NCBI RefSeq assembly: GCF_006265165.1
Contig: NZ_VDCH01000004.1
Location: 1 to 64,000 of the forward strand
From: Chlorobaculum thiosulfatiphilum
Lineage (GTDB): Bacteria; Bacteroidota; Chlorobiia; Chlorobiales; Chlorobiaceae
Length of the DNA: 64,000 bases
Reading direction: 5' to 3'
The position numbers were made by a program, and so were the translations under genes. Shown here piece by piece: positions 60,543 through 64,000 of the stretch (its first letter is position 1; each line of letters begins with the position of its first letter). The notes under the pieces were generated by a model that saw nothing but the letters and a program-made list of their open reading frames with translations, had not been told where the DNA came from and made no database searches.

Positions 60543-60749
60543 TTACCCCGTCATTCTCAATCCACCGGAAATTGCATTGACCGTGAGCAGCAGTTCGGGG
60601 AGCAGCGAATCGGCCAGCTCTTCGTCTCCCGAAGCTTTGGCGGCTCGCCAGCTTTTGAGCAGGTCGATTTGCAAGCGGTGTAGTTTGCCGAGGCCCTCCT
60701 GGCGGGTTTCGATGAAACGGTAAACGTTGAAGTGCTTCTCCCTGAACGG
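60543..60749 (-). pseudogene. Displaced duplicate of the ppc 3' end
   Basis: These 207 bases match 62036-62242, the end of ppc, with eight differences by my count (about 96% identity) in the same orientation and including the TAA stop. They encode the last 69 residues of PEP carboxylase (…FIETRQEGLGKLHRLQIDLL…, ending GGLRMTG against GGLRTTG in the intact gene). Upstream of 60750 the similarity stops, so it cannot make a functional enzyme. It marks the far border of a 1.5-kb segment inserted at the ppc 3' end. Confidence 0.85.
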
Positions 60750-60890
60750 AGTTGTGTTTCGGGACATCCTTCTCTGTGATGGGTTACACAAACGGGTTTA
60801 CCATTCATTCAAATATAAGAATGTTATTTGTCGTGGCTCATAGTTGTCAACTCGTTGCGCAACTATTACATCAAGTGCAGCCCGAACGGG

Positions 60891-61760
60891 TTATCTCGAA
60901 TAGAAGGCAATCAATCCGAAAGAGAGAAAGAGAACGGTGGCCAGAACGATGGTCAAGTCACTGATCTTGCGCATGAAAGGCTCCTTGTGCTCCGAGTACA
61001 TCGTGGCGATGACCATGACGGCGACATTGTTCAACAGAAGAAAGTAGCTTGATGCCGGAAGGATTTTTGTGAAGGTGAACCCGAAGAGAATCGCTCCGGA
61101 GATGAGGCTTATGGCGATGAGCAGTCGTTTGGTTTGCGGAAAGGTCAAGGTGTTTCCGATCGTTTTGATTCCGCTCACGAGGTCTCCGTGCCTATCCCGC
61201 ATGTCCCACATCACTTCGATAAAAAATGCGCAGATAAAAACATAGCCCCAGCAGATCCAGGCTTTGAGCGAAAGCGGACGGCCTTCGAAGAAGAGGGGAA
61301 GAAAGATGAGCGCGGTTGCCCAGTCGAGCGGAGGGGTGAGATTTTTTACGATGTAGATGTCTTTCAGCCGTCGCGCGCCCTTCAGGCGTTTGGCGAGATG
61401 GAGAGGGATTGTTTTGTGATTGTAGAGGTAACCGATGACGATGATGAACGCTGCGGCCAGAAATGCTGATGCGCCGAAACGCGAGGCGATCACCAGAGAA
61501 AGGATGGAGATCAGATAGAAAATCACATAGGTGATGAAAATATCACTTTTGGTGGCGCGTTCAAGACTGTCGGGGTCGTTGATGGCATCTTCGATATCAT
61601 CGGTAAGGCGGTTGTACTGGTAAATTGAAAATGTCAGCAGAAAAACGGTCAGAATGGCCCAGCCGTTGACCGGAATTTCGAAATAGACCGACCAGCTCGC
61701 GGCGGCAAGCGCTGAAAGAAGCGAAAGGTGTAGTTTGTTTCTGAAAAAATAGCGCAGCAT
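60891..61760 (-). CDS. UbiA-family prenyltransferase
   Basis: This 289-aa inner-membrane protein has about eight hydrophobic helices. It has both Asp-rich motifs of the UbiA family: YQYNRLTDDIEDAINDPDSL near residue 47 and MWDMRDRHGDLVSGIKTIGN near residue 182. These bind the prenyl diphosphate through Mg. Members attach isoprenoid chains to quinone or chlorophyll precursors or other acceptors. The acceptor is not clear from sequence; it lacks obvious chlorophyll-synthase signatures. It is the only gene inside the segment bounded by the duplicated ppc 3' ends. Confidence 0.85.
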   Translation of the reverse strand: MLRYFFRNKLHLSLLSALAAASWSVYFEIPVNGWAILTVFLLTFSIYQYNRLTDDIEDAINDPDSLERATKSDIFITYVIFYLISILSLVIASRFGASAFLAAAFIIVIGYLYNHKTIPLHLAKRLKGARRLKDIYIVKNLTPPLDWATALIFLPLFFEGRPLSLKAWICWGYVFICAFFIEVMWDMRDRHGDLVSGIKTIGNTLTFPQTKRLLIAISLISGAILFGFTFTKILPASSYFLLLNNVAVMVIATMYSEHKEPFMRKISDLTIVLATVLFLSFGLIAFYSR

Positions 61761-62035
61761 GGAGTGTTTTCAGCTTGGATTCAGTGACGGTATCCATCGG
61801 TTGCACTTATGGAGATGCTCATTTCTTCCGTCTTGCACTAACCACGAGAGTTGCGGTTAAAGTTTCTCGCCGTGGATTCAGGAATGTGCGCAGCAGCAGC
61901 GACAATTTTTCGCTGACTATCATGGTTCTTGCTGACTCAAGGTGATCCGTTTGACAATACCAGAAGAGAAAGAGCGAAGCCCCGACTGGTGACGAGGCTT
62001 CGTGCGTTGATCGATCTTATCCGCCCATGGTGCGC

Positions 62036-64000
62036 TTACCCCGTTGTCCTCAATCCACCGGAAATTGCATTGACCGTGAGCAGCAGTTCCGGGAGCAGCG
62101 AATCGGCCAGTTCTTCGTCTCCCGAAGCTTTGGCGGCTCGCCAGCTTTTGAGCAGGTCGATTTGCAAGCGGTGCAGTTTGCCGAGGCCCTCCTGGCGGGT
62201 TTCGATGAAGCGGTAAACGTTGAAGTGCTTCTCCCTGAGCGGGCCGCCGTAGATCAGGTCGAGCAGGCGCATCGTGCGGAGGTATTCGGCCTGGATCATA
62301 CCGAGCAGGTTTTCGCGGATGGCTCGATCTTCCACCAGCGCGGCGTATTGCTCCATGATCCACGGATCGACCGACAAAATGCTGGTGGCGATGTTGTTTA
62401 TAATATAGTGGAACGGCGCCCAGGAGAAGTCGCTTTTGCGCATCACCTCGAAGGTTTCGGGATCGGTGGCGCGAAGCTCTTCGAGCGCCGTGCCTGCGCC
62501 GTACCATCCGGAGATGCCGAAGCGGGCCTGGTTCCAACTGAAGACCCACGGGATGGCGCGGAGGTCTTCGAGGCTCTGCCGTCCGGTGCGGCGGGCGGGG
62601 CGCGAGCCGATGCGGCTCGATTCGATGATGTCGATCGGCGTAGCCTGGCGGAAGAAGTCGATCAGCCCGTCGGCTTCGATGAGCTGCCGGTAGGCTTTGT
62701 TGCTGCTGCGGGCGAGCGTGTCCATCGCCTTTTCGAGCGGGTGCGGGCGGTAGCCCTCCTTGCGGTGGTCGAGCCGCGCTTCGGCGACTCCGGCCAGGAA
62801 GAGTTCGAGATTATACGCCGCGCTGATGCGGTTGGCGTATTTCTGCGAAATGGTTTCGCCCTGTTCGGTGACGCGGAGTCCGGCGTCGAGCGAGCCGTGC
62901 GGCTGCGCCCGGATGAAGCGGTGGGTCGGCCCCGCCCCGCGGCTGATGCTGCCGCCGCGTCCGTGGAAGAAGAGCACATCGACGCCATGCTTCCGGCCCG
63001 CCTCGATGAGACGCTCTTCGGAGCGGTAGAGGCTCCAGAGGCTTGCGATGATGCCGCCGTCCTTGTTGCTGTCGCTGTAGCCGACCATCACCTGCTGCAC
63101 CGGCTTCTTTCGTCCGTGCAGCTCCTGCTGCAAAGCGATGCTGCGGCGCGTGACCGGGTGCGAGAGGAAGCGGTCGAGAATGTCGTGGCTGCGTTCGAGG
63201 TCGTCGATGGTCTCGAAGAGCGGCACCACCGGAATCGGGCAGGCGTCGCCGTCGCCGTGCGGCGTCATGAGGCCGACCTCGCGGGCGAACAGATAGACGA
63301 CGAGCAGGTCGGAGAGGTTGCGCGTCATGCTGACGATCAGCGAACCGATGCCGTCGGGGCCGAATTGACGGTAGTGGTCGAAGAGCACCCGGTAGCAGGC
63401 GAGCACGGTTTCGGCCTCCGGGCCGGCGTGCATGTCGGGGTGGGTGAAGGGGCGCGGCGAGAGCAGCTCGCGGTCGAGGAACGTGAGACGCTCCTGTTCG
63501 CTCCATTCGGGAAAGCCCTTGCCGTCGAGGCCTGCCGCCGTCATGAGCTGTGCGATGGCGAGGTCGTGGAAGCGGCTGTTCTGGCGGATGTCGAGCCGTC
63601 CGAGGTGAAAGCCGAAGGTCTGCACGATGCGATAGACCGGCGCGACGTCGCCAAGCGCGATGTTCCGAGCGTCGATGGCCGTGAGCGAGGCCATCATCAG
63701 CTCCAGGTCGGCGAGCAGCTCGGCGTGGCGGCGGTAACAGTAGCGCCCGGATTCCGTTGTTCCGTCGAGCGGCGTCGCCCTCTCATCGGGAAGAGCCTCG
63801 ATCATGAGATTGACGAACTGCCGCCACGGTTCATGGAGGTTCCGCTCGAAGGCCGTCAACCCTTCATCGCCGAGTTTGTGGCGCAGCGTCTCCATGCGCT
63901 CCTCCATCGCTCCGGAGGGGGACTGGAAGCGGCCCGAGAGGCTGAGCATGGAGGCGAGCCATTCGAGCTGGCTGCGAACGAGCACGATGGCGTGGCGGCG
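62036..64000 (-). CDS. ppc: Phosphoenolpyruvate carboxylase, C-terminal part (runs off the window)
   Basis: The frame is open from the TAA at 62036 to the window end, giving about 655 residues of the usual 900 or more. It has VYRIVQTFGFHLGRLDIRQN near 63600, MVGYSDSNKDGGIIASLWSL near 63080 and VLFFHGRGGSISRGAGPTHR near 62950, which are catalytic loops. RIGSRPARR-type and IPWVFSWNQARFGISGWYG segments follow near 62530. The end GGLRTTG is close to the conserved C-terminal GMRNTG. It makes oxaloacetate from PEP and bicarbonate, feeding the reductive TCA cycle. The 3' end is duplicated at 60543-60749. Confidence 0.95.
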   Translation of the reverse strand, partial: RRHAIVLVRSQLEWLASMLSLSGRFQSPSGAMEERMETLRHKLGDEGLTAFERNLHEPWRQFVNLMIEALPDERATPLDGTTESGRYCYRRHAELLADLELMMASLTAIDARNIALGDVAPVYRIVQTFGFHLGRLDIRQNSRFHDLAIAQLMTAAGLDGKGFPEWSEQERLTFLDRELLSPRPFTHPDMHAGPEAETVLACYRVLFDHYRQFGPDGIGSLIVSMTRNLSDLLVVYLFAREVGLMTPHGDGDACPIPVVPLFETIDDLERSHDILDRFLSHPVTRRSIALQQELHGRKKPVQQVMVGYSDSNKDGGIIASLWSLYRSEERLIEAGRKHGVDVLFFHGRGGSISRGAGPTHRFIRAQPHGSLDAGLRVTEQGETISQKYANRISAAYNLELFLAGVAEARLDHRKEGYRPHPLEKAMDTLARSSNKAYRQLIEADGLIDFFRQATPIDIIESSRIGSRPARRTGRQSLEDLRAIPWVFSWNQARFGISGWYGAGTALEELRATDPETFEVMRKSDFSWAPFHYIINNIATSILSVDPWIMEQYAALVEDRAIRENLLGMIQAEYLRTMRLLDLIYGGPLREKHFNVYRFIETRQEGLGKLHRLQIDLLKSWRAAKASGDEELADSLLPELLLTVNAISGGLRTTG

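Overview
The window looks like part of the chromosome of a green sulfur bacterium (Chlorobiota, Chlorobiales, probably Chlorobaculum-like). The evidence is a GC-rich genome with dense mixed-strand genes, an LpxC/FabZ fusion typical of the Bacteroidota/Chlorobiota group, and pyruvate phosphate dikinase with PEP carboxylase, which suits reductive-TCA autotrophs. Small dispersed palindromes also recur between genes. The species call is inference. Bases 1-78 are C-rich low-complexity sequence that looks like a poor contig end.

Layout. 0.1-4.1 kb: HAD phosphatase, PAS hybrid histidine kinase, MFS transporter. 4.3-6.8 kb: lower-GC restriction-modification pair, a HEAT-repeat protein with a possible PD-(D/E)XK-like N-terminus followed by an N4-cytosine-type methyltransferase. 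7-10.8 kb: an amber-interrupted small gene, a DUF1003 membrane protein and uvrA. 10.8-15.1 kb: gene-poor, partly AT-rich accessory stretch with a frameshifted gene at a G tract, an inverted repeat, and small genes (KTSC-like, SpoIIAA-like, YdjM-like with an apparent ATC start, DUF2892). 15.1-31 kb: ppdK, a nucleoside/sugar ABC permease, elbB, a FISUMP lipoprotein, an ICMT-type methyltransferase, an isochorismatase-like hydrolase, lpxK with a DUF374 acyltransferase, purD, a JAMM peptidase, the N-terminal half of carB overlapping trpC, rpe, a BamA/TamA-like protein, and DUF2795.

31-42.6 kb: polA coupled to pheA, yebC-ruvC-pgsA-like, lpxC/fabZ, suhB, tspO, a lipoprotein, then a 65-aa orphan gene followed by an integron-like attC site, a thioredoxin-like [2Fe-2S] ferredoxin and a DUF4405 membrane protein. 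42.7-57.4 kb: acs, leuS, pnp, panC, rsmI, oppF-like ATPase, sppA, a DcaP-like porin and comM/yifB. 57.8-62 kb: second accessory patch with a Septu-like AAA ATPase/HNH endonuclease pair, an M15 peptidoglycan peptidase, a displaced 207-bp copy of the ppc 3' end, and a UbiA-family prenyltransferase. The window ends inside ppc.

How the genes work together. ppdK and ppc link pyruvate, PEP and oxaloacetate for CO2 assimilation, and acs feeds acetate into acetyl-CoA. lpxC/fabZ, lpxK, the DUF374 acyltransferase, BamA/TamA, the porin and sppA serve the outer membrane and envelope. uvrA, polA, ruvC and comM serve DNA repair and uptake. The likely mobile or defence patches (4.3-7.2, 10.8-13.1, 41.4-41.7 and 57.8-62 kb) stand out by lower GC, broken genes, duplications or recombination sites. 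I saw no rRNA, tRNA, CRISPR array or intact insertion sequence.
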